Shown: positions 30,701 to 42,919 of the stretch, piece after piece | How the letters are laid out: every line of letters starts with the position of its first letter | How positions within the stretch are numbered: position 1 is the stretch's first letter | Source of the DNA: Fremontodendron californicum | Taxonomy: Eukaryota; Streptophyta; Magnoliopsida; Malvales; Malvaceae | Length of the DNA stretch: 64,000 bases | Assembly: GCA_030761205.1 (NCBI GenBank) | Contig: JAULJL010000003.1 | Location: forward strand, 30,386,123-30,450,122 | Direction: 5' to 3' | The notes under the pieces: model-generated | What the model was told of the DNA's origin: nothing | Seen by the model: the letters and a program-made list of their open reading frames with translations, nothing else | Database searches by the model: none | Program-made: the position numbers and the translations under genes

Positions 30701-32550
30701 GCATGACTTTGAACCATTAATTGGCTCAAGTCATTATTCAAGTGGCATGAACATGAAATGCATGAAAAAATTACAGCAAACATAGTGCATGAAATGCATG
30801 AGTTTAAACCTAAATGTCATGAAAAAATGCATGGCATTCATATAGTAACCTAGACCTAAATGAACGTGCATGGCATTTAATGCAACCTAGACCTAAAATG
30901 CATGAACATGCATGGAAAATAAACCAAACTTAATAACTAAAATATGCATGGCATTTTCACAAACACAAAGCATGCTTAAACCAAAAACTCAAACAAATAT
31001 CATGCAAATGCTAACCTATCAACTAACATGGCAAGAATGCACATACAATGCAAAAATTCAAGGAGTGGCCGAATGGCCTATGTAACTAGCAAACATGGCA
31101 TTTTCACAAACACTTGGTATACTAGCATGCAAAACTAAATCAAATGTCATGCAAATGCAAAAACCTACCAACTAACATGGGAAAAATGTAACACACAATG
31201 CAAAACACATGGAGTAGCCGAATGGCCTCAAGCTCTAACAAGCATGGCATTTTCACAAACACTTGATATACTAACATGCTCAACTAAAATATAAAACTCA
31301 AATCATGCAAACACAACACAAGCATTTTCACAAACACTTGATATACTAACATGCACAACTAAAATATAAAACTCAAATCATGCGAAAAACCACACAAGCA
31401 TTTACACAAACACTTGATATACTAAATCTAAAACACCAACAAATTTAAACATTATGAAAATAGAAAATTTAAAATGCAAGAACATGATATTTAAATCATA
31501 AATGGCAACAAACAAAGCAACCAAATTAAAATATGACTCAAGTATAATCATGATGTTCAAGAATAATGATGACACTCTCTCTTGGCCTATGTGGCTTAAT
31601 CACTGTGGCTTGATCAAAGAGAATCTCTAAGTAACTCTTAATTTTTGGCAATTTGATTGAAAAATCAGAAGCTTCCTCCTTCCTTTGGGCCTTGGCAGGC
31701 CAGCACTTCTCTTTTCCAGCCCAAGTCTTATTTTTTGAAAGGCCCAAAGAAGCCCTTTTCGGTTGCTTGGGTGAAATGACCGTTTTGCCCCCTGGATGCA
31801 AATAAATATCAAACGGACTCCAAATTTAATTTTTATTTTTTTAATACTTCCAAAATAATAAAACATTGAGTTCTGGAAGTTTTGAAAATTATTCGAGTTC
31901 GTTTGCTATTTATTTGGATTTTTTCTTCCAAAAATGCCCTTTTATGCCCCCACATTTTACCATTTTTTAAACGAGCTCCAGATCAAGATTTTTCTTCACC
32001 AATCTCTTCCAAATAATTTAAAAGTGTGATCTGAAAGTTTTCATAATTTTTGGAGCTCATTTGGTCCTTTTTCGGGATTTATCTGCTTGAATTACTGCAT
32101 AGGAGCTCGGGATTTGGCCATTTTGCAAACGAACTCCGAATCAAGATTTTATTTCACCAATATCTTCCAAATAATTTTAAAATGATATTTGCAATATTTT
32201 AGAAGATTTGGAGTTCATTTTCTATTTTTTCGGGATTTTTCTTTTTGAATTACTACATTAGAGATCCGGGATTTGGCCATTTTGCAAACGAACTCCGAAT
32301 CAAGATGTTATTTAGCCAATATCTTCAAAATAATTTAAAAATGAGATTTGCAAAATTTCAGAAGATTTGGAGTTCATTTGCTATTTTTTCGGGATTTTCC
32401 TTCTTGAATTACTACATAAGAAGCTCGGGATTTGGCCATTTTGTAAACGAACTCCGAATCAAGATTTTATTTTTCCAATCTCTTTAAAATGATTTAAGAA
32501 TGAGATTTAAAAATTTTCAGAATTTTCGGAGTTCACCGAAATCCACTAAA
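27725..32550 (-). repeat. Large tandem duplication inside element B 3' LTR
   Basis: The stretch starting ATTTTTGCATTTGATAAAATC at about 27728 restarts at about 30518 (ATTTTTGCCTTTGATAAAATC) right after a block that normally lies near the LTR start (TTCTGTGATTCTTCC). Both copies carry the GCATGGCATT/TTTTCACAAACACTTG array and the 160-bp units. The second copy lacks about 0.6 kb near 31545. Unequal exchange within or between LTRs is the simple explanation. Confidence 0.75.
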
Positions 32551-32852
32551 AACCCTAATTCTCGATTTTCTCCCAGATTGACTTTTCTTTCAGTTTTTCT
32601 TGCAAGTGGCTTCCCCATTACCCGTAGCCAGTGCTTATATTTCATTTGGAACCTTCAATTTCGACCAATTTGATCGTTTAAGCATTTTTTCCTAAATTTC
32701 TCGGATTAGGGTTTTCTTTCTACTGAATCTCTAAATCCCAACTTTCAAACTCCCTATCCTTCAATGTAGACCTCAGATTATCAAAATTCTTTCGCCATTT
32801 TTCAATTGAACTTAAAATCTTGATTTTGAAAGTGGGTTGATTTTTTTAGTAG

Positions 32853-32887
32853 TTGACTTTCTGGGGTTGACTTTTTTGGGGTTGACT
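32853..32887 (+). promoter_or_regulatory. TTGACT (W-box core) cluster in element B LTR
   Basis: TTGACT occurs at 32853, 32867 and 32882, with a mutated TTGATT before and TATGACTT after. It is the reverse-orientation counterpart of the clusters in element C's LTR and the solo LTR. Confidence 0.45.
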
Positions 32888-33039
32888 TTTTTTGGGATAT
32901 GACTTTTTATGCTCGTCCTCTTAAACTAAGTCTCGGAGTACCACCTGCAGGATGAAAAAAGTCTTTTTACATTCAGAAACCTCAATTTAGGAAGAAAACA
33001 TACCTGTTTTAGTGGTCCGGACAAAATTAGGTGTCTATT

Positions 33040-33052
33040 GCTGCCTCTCTTT
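33040..33052 (-). other. Element B polypurine tract
   Basis: On the minus strand AAAGAGAGGCAGC abuts the 3' LTR start at 33039. It matches element C's AAAGAGGGGCAGC before its 3' LTR. Confidence 0.75.
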
Positions 33053-33296
33053 GACTATTGCTGAGAATCAGGAATCAGGCAAAGATAAACAAACACTAAT
33101 TTTGTACGGTTAGTGAAATCACATGTGAAGGAAAGGGAAAGGGGTTTCTTTTTCATTCTTCTATCATTTTTCAATCATTTATTAATTTTTTTTTATAAAA
33201 AAAAGCTGTAAATTGAAGATTTATCCTTAAATTGAACTCCCTGACTAATCAAGGCTCGACCCATCTTAAGGAAACGGATTCAATTTTCAAAAGAAA

Positions 33297-33900
33297 AATT
33301 GTGCCCGAAGATCTTAAAAAATGGTGCCCGAAAGTCTTAAAAAATTGGTGCCCGAAGGTCTTAAAAAACTGGTGCCCGGAGGTCTTTAAAATGGTGCCCG
33401 AAGGTCTTTAAAACTGGTGCCCGAAGGTCTTTAAAACTGGTGCCCGAAGGTCTTTAAAACTGGTGCCTGAAGGTCTTTAAAATTGGTGTCCGAAGGTCTT
33501 TAAAATTGGTGCCCGAAGGTCTTTAAAACTGGTGCCCGAAGGTCTTTAAAATTGATGCCCAAAGATCTTTAAAATTGGTGCTCGAAGGTCGTTAAAACTA
33601 GTGCCCGAAGGTCTTTAAAACTGGTGCCCGAAGATCTTTAAAATTGGTGACCAAAGGTCGTTAAAACTAGTGCCCGAAGGTCTTTAAAACTGGTGCCCAA
33701 AAGTCTTTAAAGTTGGTGTCTGGAGGTCTTTAAAATGGTGCCCGGAGGTCTTTAAAATTGGTGCCCGAAGGTCTTTAAAACTGGTGCCCGAAGGTCTTTA
33801 AAACTGGTGCCCGAAGGTCTTTAAAATTGGTGACCGAAGGTCGTTAAAACTAGTGCCCGAAGGTCTTTAAAACTGGTGCCCGAAGGTCTTTAAAATTGGG
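33297..33900 (-). repeat. 23-bp minisatellite in element B 3' UTR
   Basis: About 26 tandem copies are seen of a unit reading, on the plus strand, GGTGCCCGAAGGTCTTTAAA plus a 3-base spacer (ACT, ATT or similar). The first few copies are slightly degenerate (GTCTTAAAAAAT). It lies between integrase and PPT, the hypervariable region of Ogre-type elements known to give rise to satellites. It is not a CRISPR: there are no unique spacers. Confidence 0.92.
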
Positions 33901-35482
33901 ATTTGAAAATACCTTGACGACGGTCTCAAGGTTCAACTCGTCTGATAAACAAAATGAATTCGATTCAAAACCGAAAGAAATACCTTGATGGCAGTCTCGA
34001 AATCCAAATCTTTTGAGAAGCAAAACGAGTTCTCTTTGAGGAAGTCCAAGTTTCCTTGATTTCTGCACTGTTAGCTAAATGCAATAATGAGAATGTCATG
34101 CTTTGCAAATGCTTGTATGTTTCCTAAAATAAATGCAATCAAATGATTGTGCCATAATTTCTAATCCATGGTTTCTTTGAGGTTCACAAATTATATGACT
34201 TGAGGACAGATTCTTCAATTGTTCATTGATGCCCCACTTAAGGAATTCTTCACTCAAGATAGCTTGTCAAACAATCCCAGTTTCTGTCTTTCGCTGAAGT
34301 TCACAGATTTTCTGACTTCGTGATGGAGTTTCCACCACGTTCACTGTTTTCTTTTCTTGGTGAACTTTCCAAACCTTTCCCAAGATTTAAATCTATTCCT
34401 TAGTAATACTTTGAAATCCCTTTATTTAAAGATTTTTATTACTAATCATCATTCAATTTAATAACAACCATAATGCATCTCAAAAGTATATGAAAGAGAA
34501 TATGAATTTATTGCAAGAAATGTTTTATAATAGTAAACATAAATATCAAGGATATAAGAAACAAATGTAAGGTTATAGGCTGTAGATGCCCCGGATGCGG
34601 AATATCTTGGACCCCTCCTTTTTCAAACCATCTGAAATTTCTCTTGAATGAGCAATTCACTTGGGTAACCTTTTAGCTTCTGTAGTTACATCAGACTGCA
34701 TTGTTCCCCTTTTCTCTGATTGTCAGATACTTTCTTCCCCTTTACACGGAGCATTGATTCAAACTTTGATTAGTACTTGAGCCGTCTTTTGCAGGTTTTC
34801 AATCCAAGTGTCCTCCGTTCGGTATTAAGTCGCCCTTTGCGGGTTTTCGGCTTAAACCTCTCCTTTTACATTCTTTTTCATTTCCATTTTTTTCTACCAT
34901 GCATCTGAGAATTCTAAATGCTTCCAAGGAAAAAATATCAATTCAAAAGATGGGATGAATTATGAGAATAACCTTTCAAATTAAATATCCATGCTTGATC
35001 AAAATGGGCTTTTAAAGCATGTAATGTAGGCCAAGGTTTTGGTTTAGAAAGAAAGGATAAAATAGGCCCAAAGTGTGTTTAAGGGTGATTGGATCAAGGA
35101 TCATTTCCTGAGGAGAACTTATTCTTGAAACATTTGTCCCTTTTTGGACTTTCCTTTCCTTTTTTTTTTGTTTTGTTTTGTTGGCTTTCATTTGCCACAT
35201 TTTCGATGGCTTTCTTTTTTGCCATGATTTTTGATTATCTTTCCTCGCATTTGCCCTCCAGTATAGAGGGTGATCCTTGATCAAGGTTTAAAGAAAGAAA
35301 TAATTCTTAAGGCTCAAAGGGGTAACTAGGGATAATTTCTTCTTAGTGGAAGGAATATGAAAGATGGCCATTCATTATATCAAGCATGACTATTCTCTTT
35401 GAAAAGCAATTCTCAGGGGAAATAGATACATAGAATTTATATTTTTACACTTGGAATCATTCGAATTTCCATATGCACAACA
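33901..35482 (-). other. Element B 3' untranslated region, integrase-proximal
   Basis: No gene is seen. The block at about 34970-35470 is the reverse-complement counterpart of element C at about 60450-61090 (shared TTGATCAAGGATCA-like and ATGGCCATC.TTCAT phrases). The short ORF at 35012-35284 is lysine-rich and not conserved as protein between B and C. Confidence 0.65.
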
Positions 35483-36640
35483 TCACATTTTTTTCCAAGC
35501 ATAATACTTCTTCAGTTCATCAGCATTTACAGGATTTCTGAAATCTTCCCCCTCCATTCTAATTAAAATCAATGCTCCTCCAGAAAAAGCTCTTTTTACC
35601 ACATAGGGTCCTTCCCAATTCAGAGCCCATTTTCCTCTCGGGTCCTTCACTATAGGGAGAATTTTTCTCAATACCAACTCCCCCTCTCGGAACTGTCTGG
35701 GACGAACTTTCTTGTTGTGGGCTCGAATCATCCTTTTCTGATACAACTGCCCATGACAAATTGCTTTCAGTCTTTTCTCCTCGATGAGATTCAACTGTTC
35801 ATAACGAGCTCTAACCCATTTTGCTTCCTCTAGGCCAACTTCCATCAAAACCCGAAGTGAAGGGATCTCAAATTCAATAGGTAGCACTGCTTCCATCCTG
35901 TATACCAAAGAAAACGGTGTTGCCCCTGTAGATGTGCGGACCGAAGTACGATATGCATGAAGAGCGAAAGGTAAGATCTCATGCCAATCTTTGTACACAT
36001 TGGTCATCTTCTCGATAATCCTCTTGATGTTCTTGTGATCTGCTTCTACTGCGCCATTCATCTTCGGACGGTAAGGTGCCGAATTATGATGTGTGATCTT
36101 GAATTGAGTACATACTTCTCTCATCATATTATTGTTCAAATTGAGAGCATTATCCGAAATAATTCTTTCTAGCAACCCGTAACGGCATATGATTTCTTTC
36201 TTGACGAATCTGCATACCACCGACTTTGTTACATTCGCATATGAAGCAGCTTCTACCCACTTTGTGAAATAATCTATGGCCACCAAGATGAAACGATGTC
36301 CATTTGAAGCTTTCGGGGTAATAGGCCCGATCATATCCATTCCCTACATTGAAAAAGGCCAAGGTGCAGTCATGACATGTAAAGGCGAGGGCGACACATG
36401 AATCTTATCTGCATAGATCTGACATTTATGGAACTTCTGGGAATAACTGATACAATCTCCTTCCATCGTCATCCAATAGTAACCTGCCCTCATAATCTGT
36501 TTAGCAAGCATGTGACCATTAGCATGAGTGCCACAAATCCCTTCATGGACTCTTCTATGATTCTTCGAGCTTCGACAGACCCGACACATCTCAATAGGAC
36601 TTGATATTTCCCTTTCTTGTAGAGAATCTCACTGTCTAGA
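35483..36640 (-). pseudogene. Element B integrase, broken
   Basis: The HHCC zinc domain is partly kept (GTHANGHMLAKQIMRAGYYW), but the first Cys of the C-x2-C pair is Phe (FHKCQIYADKI), and a frameshift near 36540 separates it from upstream RNase H. A TAG interrupts before GMDMIGPITPKASNG, at about 36343-36345. The core shows the catalytic D (VAIDYFTKWVEAA), second D (IISDNALNLNN) and E (NGAVEADHKNIKRIIEKM), then the C-terminal GELVLRKILPIVKDPRGKWA and WEGPYVVKRAFSGGALIL. The 285-codon core-to-end frame itself is open, ending ELKKYYAWKKM. It would be inactive as it stands. Confidence 0.88.
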
Positions 36641-37398
36641 ACGAAACCCATTGCTAGCCTTCTCAGAGTCCTCTTGTCATTTTCTGTTGCTTGTTCTGGA
36701 TATTGTTGATTCTTGATGTACTGTAAGATGTCGTTATACCAAGGGAGACCATCTGCTTCTTCTTTGATACTCAAACAGTGGGCAGGTGACCTATATATGC
36801 TCATCTTGATCGGCACAACTTCAGCCCCTTCATTCACTTTAAACATTGATGACAAAGTAGCCAGAGCATCTGCCATTCGGTTTTCTTCTCGAAGAAAGTA
36901 ATTGAAATTTACTTCTTCAAACTCTTCCAATAAACTCAATATGAGTTCTTGGTATCGGATTAGTTTTGTATCTCGGGTTTCCAATTCTCCTCGTAGCTGG
37001 TAAATCACTAAGGCTGAATCTCCGAAAACTTCCAATACTTTGATCTTTCTATCCACTGCAGCACGAAGGCCCATAGTACATGCTTCATACTCGGTAGTAT
37101 TGTTTGTACAATCAAAATCCAATCTAGTGGTGAAAGGATAATAATCTTCTTCTGGGGATATAAGCACTGCACCGATTCCATGCCCCATGGCATTAGATGC
37201 GCCATCGAAGTACATTTTCCATACTTTCTTCTTCAGGGGAATATCATCTGCTTGCAACACATACATCAAATCCTCATATGGAAAGTCAAAGTTCAACGGC
37301 TCATAATCTTCCACTGCCCGACTTGCTAAGAATTCAGCTACTGCACTGCCCTTGATAGCTTTTTGACTTACGTATACAATGTTGTACTCTGACAATAA
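36600..37398 (-). pseudogene. Element B second RNase H (archaeal type)
   Basis: The region shows KMYFDGASNAMGHGIGAVL (first Asp), CTNNTTEYEACTMGL (Glu), VFGDSALVIYQLRGE (Asp) and ENRMADALATLSS (Asp): the four acidic residues of an RNase H fold. This extra domain after the retroviral RNase H is diagnostic of the Tat clade. A TAG at about 37399 separates it from the preceding domain (…GRMARW stop VLLSEYNIV), and the frame runs to the frameshift in the integrase zinc region. Confidence 0.85.
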
Positions 37399-37401
37399 AA
37401 C

Positions 37402-38953
37402 CTACCATCTTGCCATCCTCCCTGACAAAGAAGGTGCTTCCAACATGTATTTGACCGGATCCAGCTTAGCAATCAACCACGTTGTGTGATATAACATATA
37501 CTGTCTGAGTCTTCGAGCAGTCCAAGCTAAGGCGCAACACAACTTTTGTACCGACGAATATTTCAACTCATAATCTGTGAACTTCTTGCTGAGGTAGTAA
37601 ACTGCCTGTTCTTTCTTTCCAGTTTCATCAAGCTGCCCCAAAACACAACCCATGGATCTCTCAAATACTGATAAATATAGTATCATTGGTTTATCCGGAA
37701 TAGGTGGCATTAATACTGGTGGGTTTGATAGATAATGCTTAACCTTTTCAAAAGCAATCTGACACCCTTCATCCCATTCTCCTGGATTACGTTTTCGAAG
37801 TAACTTAAATATTAGATCACATTTGTCGGTTAACTGTGAAATAAACCGAGTAATGTAATTCAATCTCTCCAGAAAGCCTCTTACTTCCTTTTGAGTGCGA
37901 GGTGGTGGCAAATTCTGAATAGCCTTCACTTTATCCAGATCAATCTCAATTCCTCTTTTACTGACGACAAAACCCAACAACTTCCCCGAGGTGACTCCAA
38001 AAGTGCATTTTGCAGGATTTAGCTTCAGTCTAAACTTCTTTAGTCGTTCAAAGAGCTTCTTAAGATTCGCAATATGCTTCTCTTCTCTTTGTGACTTTGC
38101 GATCATATCATCAACGTAGACCTCAATTCCCTTATGCATCATATCATGAAACAAGGTCACCATGGCTCTTTGGTATGTTGCCCCAGCATTCTTCAACCTA
38201 AATGGTATTACCTTGTAGCAGAAGGTTCCCCACATTGTAACAAATATGGTTTTCTCCATATCTTTCGGTGCCATCTTGATCTGATTGTATCCTGAGAATC
38301 TGTCCATGAAAGAAAATAAAGAACTCTTCGCTGTATTATCTAGCAGAGTATCAATATGGGGCAAAGGGAAATTATCTTTAGGGCTAGCCTTGTTCAAATC
38401 TCGGTAATCAACGCACATTCACACCTTGCCATCCTTCTTTGGTACCGGACCAATATTTGGCACCCATTCTGGATATTTTGCCACTTCTAAGAATCCAGCA
38501 TCAAATTGCTTCTTTACCTTCTTCTTTATCTTTAACAGCATATCAGGCCTCATTCTTCTCAACTTTTGCTGAATTGGCTTACATTCCGGCTTTAAAGGGA
38601 GCTTATGAACCACAATATCCGGATCCAACCCTGGCATGTCCTGATAAGACCATGCAAATACATCCACATACGTTTGGAGCAAAGCTATCAATTCACCTTT
38701 TATTGATGATGATAATGAAGTTTCGATTTTGACTTCTTTTATCTCTTCACTATTTCCTAGATTTATCGTCTCCAATAACTCCTTATGAGGAAGTACTTGT
38801 TTCTCCTCTTGTTCTATTTTCCTCAATAGATCTGGAGGTAGACCATAATCCTCAGTATCCTCATTAGCCTCAAAATCACCAGTGCAAATGGGTCTTTCAA
38901 AATCAATTTCAGAATTACTGACAAGAAGGTCCTTATATTCCGCATCCGCATAC
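37402..38953 (-). pseudogene. Element B reverse transcriptase and retroviral RNase H, broken
   Basis: After the intron acceptor the frame reads YKDLLVSNSEIDFE, LPPDLLRKIEQEEKQ, FAWSYQDMPGLDPDIVVHKL, and is cut by TGA after KKDGKV (about 38419-38421; A has an Arg codon). RT motifs: MCVDYRDLNKASPKDNFPLP, FSFMDRFSGYNQI, FRLKNAGATYQRA, catalytic YVDD in IEVYVDDMIAKSQ, then LNPAKCTFGVTSGKLLGFVV. A connection and degenerate RNase H follow (MILYLSVFERSMGCVLGQ, YYLSKKFTDYELKYSSVQ, RLRQYMLYHTTWL). Apart from the stops, this is the fullest RT in the window; it ends at a TAG near 37399. Confidence 0.88.
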
Positions 38954-39162
38954 CTGTAAATAGGTGGAGAAAAAATAATGTAGGAAAATATATAATGAAA
39001 ACAAAATAAATAACAAAAATGAAAGAATATGGACATATCAATATGGATAAAATGCATTGTGCTTGTTATTTATTGAATGAAAATGTTTAAAAAGCCCATT
39101 ACAGAAAAAACTCCTAATATCTCTGGGTAAAGATAATTAAGATTACTTTTTAGAAGTATTAC
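38954..39162 (-). other. Probable Ogre-type intron between protease and RT (element B)
   Basis: On the minus strand the donor is CAAA|GTAATA at 39162 and the acceptor TCTCCACCTATTTACAG at 38954, 209 nt, AT-rich. It corresponds in position and boundary sequence to the 214-nt gap in element A. Confidence 0.6.
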
Positions 39163-39683
39163 TTTGGAATATACTTAAAAACTATGGGCAACTCAGTTGC
39201 ACTCCAGTTGGTTAGTCTATATCCTGGTGGACAAGGTCGTACCATCCAGCTAGCATTCTCTCTTTCAATTCTGTCTTTCTCAATCGTGCAGATCTCCACA
39301 TCATACATCTGCTCATCCCTATTCATCTGGAATCTCTCGAAGGCTTGCTCTATCATTACGAGCACATCATCAGAATTCTTTTCTCCGAACAGAGAACCGG
39401 CTGAGCGGAAGCTGTGAAGGATAGGTGGGAATGTCATAGGCTCCCACTCAATATCCATACCCGTAAGACGGGCCATCCTCCTTTGTCGGTTCTTTTTAAC
39501 TTGTTTTCTTTTCTCATGGGCCTTCCGAAGATACCCTAGGCCAAACCGGTCTCTCTTTCCTTTTACATCCATTGCTGGAGCCATTCCCTGAAGATATTTC
39601 TCGAGACCTTTTCCAGCCCTGCAGCCTATTCCTACTGTGGTTCTTACCCCCAGCCTTGTGTTCTTGGACAGCCTCGGTTTCAA
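39159..39683 (-). CDS. Element B G-patch-containing segment, open frame
   Basis: This is 174 open codons of the polyprotein after protease. A glycine-rich G-patch-like start (RLGVRTTVGIGCRAGKGLEK) is followed by a basic stretch KAHEKRKQVKKNRQRRMARL and WEPMTFPPILHSFRSAGSLF, then an acidic region. The frame reads through the predicted donor and stops in the intron. G-patch domains bind RNA or helicases and are known after protease in some Tat/Ogre elements. It is a remnant of a dead element. Confidence 0.6.
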   Translation of the reverse strand: MKPRLSKNTRLGVRTTVGIGCRAGKGLEKYLQGMAPAMDVKGKRDRFGLGYLRKAHEKRKQVKKNRQRRMARLTGMDIEWEPMTFPPILHSFRSAGSLFGEKNSDDVLVMIEQAFERFQMNRDEQMYDVEICTIEKDRIERENASWMVRPCPPGYRLTNWSATELPIVFKYIPK

Positions 39684-39696
39684 AAAATTTCATCCT

Positions 39697-40524
39697 TTAG
39701 CGATGAAAAACTGCATTTACAAATTCCAAAGACCGGAAAGAACACTCCATGGCATCTTCATTGGGCTCCACATAAGGAGATTCAGTAGACGCAGAGGCTA
39801 TTATGTCTTCCTCCCTTGATACTGTGATTAACCGGCCCTCCATCACAAATTTCAGCTTTTGGTGGAGAGACGAGGGTACAGCCCCAGCTGAATGTATCCA
39901 TGGCCTTCCCAACAAGCAATTATAAGATGGATTAATATCCATGACCTAGAAGTTCACTGTATAAATGCACAGGCCTATCTCCAGAGGAACTTCAATGGTT
40001 CCCATAACCTCTCTCCTTGTTCTATCAAAAGCCCTGACCACCGTGCAACTTGGTATCATATAGGATATATCCACTGGCAATTTGGATAGGGTTGCTAAAG
40101 GCATTACAGTTAGTGAAGAACCATTATCCAAAAGGAACCTCGGTAATATGTGCCCCTTACAAGTGGTAGTTATATGGAGAGCCTTTGTTGATCCAATACC
40201 GTTGGGTGATATCTCCTCATAGCTGAAAAATATGAAGTCATCTGCTGCGATGTTTCCCACCGACCTATCCAGCTTTTCCACTGATATATTATTAGCCACG
40301 TATACCTGATTTAATACTCTTAACAGGGCATTTCTGTGTGGTTCTGAATTCAAAAGCAAGGATAAGATTGAGATCCTAGCTGGTTGACGTTGCAGTTGTT
40401 CAACCACGCTATACTCATTATGCTTTATAAATTTCAAGAACTCACAGGCTTCCTTCTCACATACTGGTTCTTTCATTCTGTTAACCAGGGCGGATCCCCT
40501 CTCTGTTTTCTTTGGCAAATCCAT
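39697..40524 (-). pseudogene. Element B aspartic protease, one stop
   Basis: The region shows EACEFLKFIKHNEYSVVEQL, RHNALLRVLNQ-like helix, the active loop DNGSS (about 40118-40130), TVVRAFDRTRREVMGT and, after a stop at 39943-39945 (…YTVNF stop VMDINP), the YNCLLGRPWIHSAGAVPSSL strand. A frameshift follows near 39690. The homologous frame in A is open across this region. Confidence 0.85.
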
Positions 40525-40583
40525 CTCAATATGGATTGGTTCGACTACCTTCTTCCCTTTACCAGTTCCTCTGTCTTTCCCTG

Positions 40584-42919
40584 CTAACCCTGTTCAACGG
40601 CCTCCGGAGCATAACACCTCCCGCTTCGGGTTAAATGCCCCACACCTGTAATATCCTGCTGGCTTGAAGACCTGGGCATAACCATGCTGCAGTCATATTT
40701 CCATGGTGTAGCCTTGTTTTCCTTGTATAGAAAGGAAACAGGTAGATCAATGATTAATTTGGGCGTATTTTCTTCAATGACTGGCATAACTTTTTCCTCC
40801 GGTTCATCTTAATAGATGATTAGGGGTCTTCCTATCCCATAGCCACCTGCATTTTCAATGAATTCTATTTCCCCCTCTATCTCCTCATAAAATTGGGCTT
40901 GCCCATTATCCATCATCTTTTGGACTTTAATCCGAAAGTCCCCGCAGTTCTGTATGTCATGGCCTCCACCCTTATGAAACGGGCACCAATTATGCACCCT
41001 TTTTGCAACCATTTTTATACTGTCTGTATCTTCCACCAATCCTGCCTTGACCATTTCAACCCATACTGTTAGCATCGGAGTCTTAACCTCCCCAATATCC
41101 CTTTTTAATCTTCTGCCCTCTCCGTTCAATATTGCATTTACCTGATTCCCAGCATGATTGGGCAATGGGTTTCCAGCTACGTTCGGCCCATTTTTTGATC
41201 CAAACTTCAAAACCCCAGCATTAATCAGGCTTTGGACTTTCTTTTTGAAGGCCAGGCAATCTTCAATTGAATGTCCTTGGATTCCCGCATGGTATGCATA
41301 GTTAGTGTTTGCATTGTACCATCTTGGATATGGAGGTGTCAAAGGTTTTAGGTACACGGTGCAACAAGTTGACCCTGCAATAGTTTTGGATATAGCTCAC
41401 CATAGGTAGTGGGAATTGGATCAAATTGGGCTTTTTGATCGTTCCTTGGTGAACGTTGGTCATTACACGCAGGCCCTTGTGTGTTTGGAACAGTATTTCT
41501 AGGAAGGGTGATTTGAGGGGATATGCCAGTTGGGAATGGCTGTTGTGGTATATTGGTGTAGGGAAATGGATTTTGGGTAATGTGGTTGACATTGGGGTCA
41601 TAAAGATTATACCCCGGGTATGGTGTGTAAGGTGTCGGAGGTGCATAAGGTGTGGTAGGAGTATAAGGCCTTGGTGGTGTGTATGGTGTAGTAGGTGTAT
41701 AAGGATATTGGTTGAAGCTTACTACATGGGTTTCCTCCTTTTTCTTTGTAGGAAAAGTTCTCTTTAGGGTAGCAGACTCACCCCCTTCCATCTTTCCATT
41801 CTTAATAGCTGACTCAATCATTTCCCCAGATATTACCATATCTGCAAAATCCTTGGTAGCGCTTCCCACCAATTTGTCATAATAGGGTGCTTTCAATGTG
41901 TTGATGAAAAACGTCGTGGTTTCTTTGCTAGTTAAAAGGGGTTGCACTTGTTTGGCCAGATCCCTCCACCTCTGCGAATACTCTTTGAAGGTCTCATTGG
42001 ACCTCTTTTCCATATTTTGTAATGACAGCCTATCCGGTACCATGTCGAAAACATGCTTATAATATTCCATAAAAGCCCTGGTCAAATTCATCCATGAACG
42101 AATCTTGGTACGACTCAGTTGATTGTACCATCAGGTGGCTGACCCTGTTAAGCTGTCTTGGAAACAATGAATAAGCAATTTCTCATTATCTTCATGCCCT
42201 GTCATCCTTCTACAGTACATGGTCAGATGAGCTGATGGGTTGGTGGTCCCATTATACTTTTCAAAGTCTGGTACTTTGAACTTCGGTGGAATTACTAAAT
42301 CATGTTCCAAGCTCATCTCTTTGGCATCTAGACTGCCAAACAACTCTGTTCCTTCCACTGCCCTTAGCCTTTCTTCCAACAACTGATATTTCTTCTAAGA
42401 TTCAGCGGTTTCGACCCTCTTCAGTTCAGTCATTTTGGCCCTTTCCTTTTTTGCCATTTCTTCGAAATCTAGAACCTCAACCTCAATTGGATCAACTCCG
42501 ATGTTACCCCTTTTTGGACCAAAATTTTGTGCTTCGACCACTGATTGAATATAGATGTAGGATGTTGCCCCAGTTGGGATTTCATTTCCCATAGGTTGGG
42601 ATGTCTGTCCATTTCTCTGTACTACTTCTGGTCGATCCTCCTGATTCACTGCCCCCATTCTAGTAACTGAATTCTCTCCAGGCCACTTCTATTTCATCAT
42701 AATGCTCATCATCTCCATGAGCTTTGTCATCTGTTCTCGTGTCTCCTCTTGAGACTTAGTTAACTGTTCTTGTAGTTCTTTCTGGATTCTTTCCATTCTC
42801 TCAATTCTGACAAGCTGATCGTTTTCCATGGCTTTTGTTCGAGATCGAGTATTGTAAGGGTGTTGGAAGTCTGGTTCTTTCTGAGTGCGACCAATTGTAC
42901 CTTTAGTTTTAAAAATCAT
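40584..42919 (-). pseudogene. Element B gag, broken
   Basis: It starts MIFKTKGTIGRTQKEPDF at 42919, with a coiled-coil-like segment (RIERMERIQKELQEQL). A stop lies near 42688 and another near 42395. The capsid region is LFGSLDAKEMSLEHDLVIPPKF, NGTTNPSAHLTMYCRRMTG, AFMEYYKHVFDMVPDRLSLQ and SQRWRDLAKQVQPLLTSKE, then a Pro/Tyr/Thr-rich linker with repeats of YTPTTPYTPP type (about 41600-41720). A frameshift near 41350 precedes the zinc-knuckle form YAYHAGIQGHSIEDC (the first Cys is Tyr) and the second CPFHKGGGHDIQNCGDF. A stop near 40809 precedes the last segment, which ends at 40584. Overall the most readable Ogre-type gag here. Confidence 0.88.

Larger units (their letters stand above)
22513..33039 (-). 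repeat. Element B 3' LTR, expanded
   Basis: It reads on the minus strand from 33039 (start, degraded TGTAGACACC to AATAGACACC) to 22513. It is about twice the 5.3 kb of the solo LTR because of a foldback DNA element, a 1.7-kb tandem duplication at the low-coordinate end, and a second duplication: the block at about 27725-30515 is repeated, with an internal deletion, from about 30516 to 32550. No gene is present; all ORFs here are repeat-derived. Confidence 0.85.

Noticed and set aside
33297..33900. Regular 23-bp repeats looking like a CRISPR array
   Set aside because: Units are directly adjacent with no unique spacers, in a plant retrotransposon 3' UTR; this is a minisatellite.
35012..35284. 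Lys-rich ORF in element B 3' UTR, and the similar 60719-61033 in C
   Set aside because: They are low complexity, and the protein is not conserved between the two elements although the DNA is similar.
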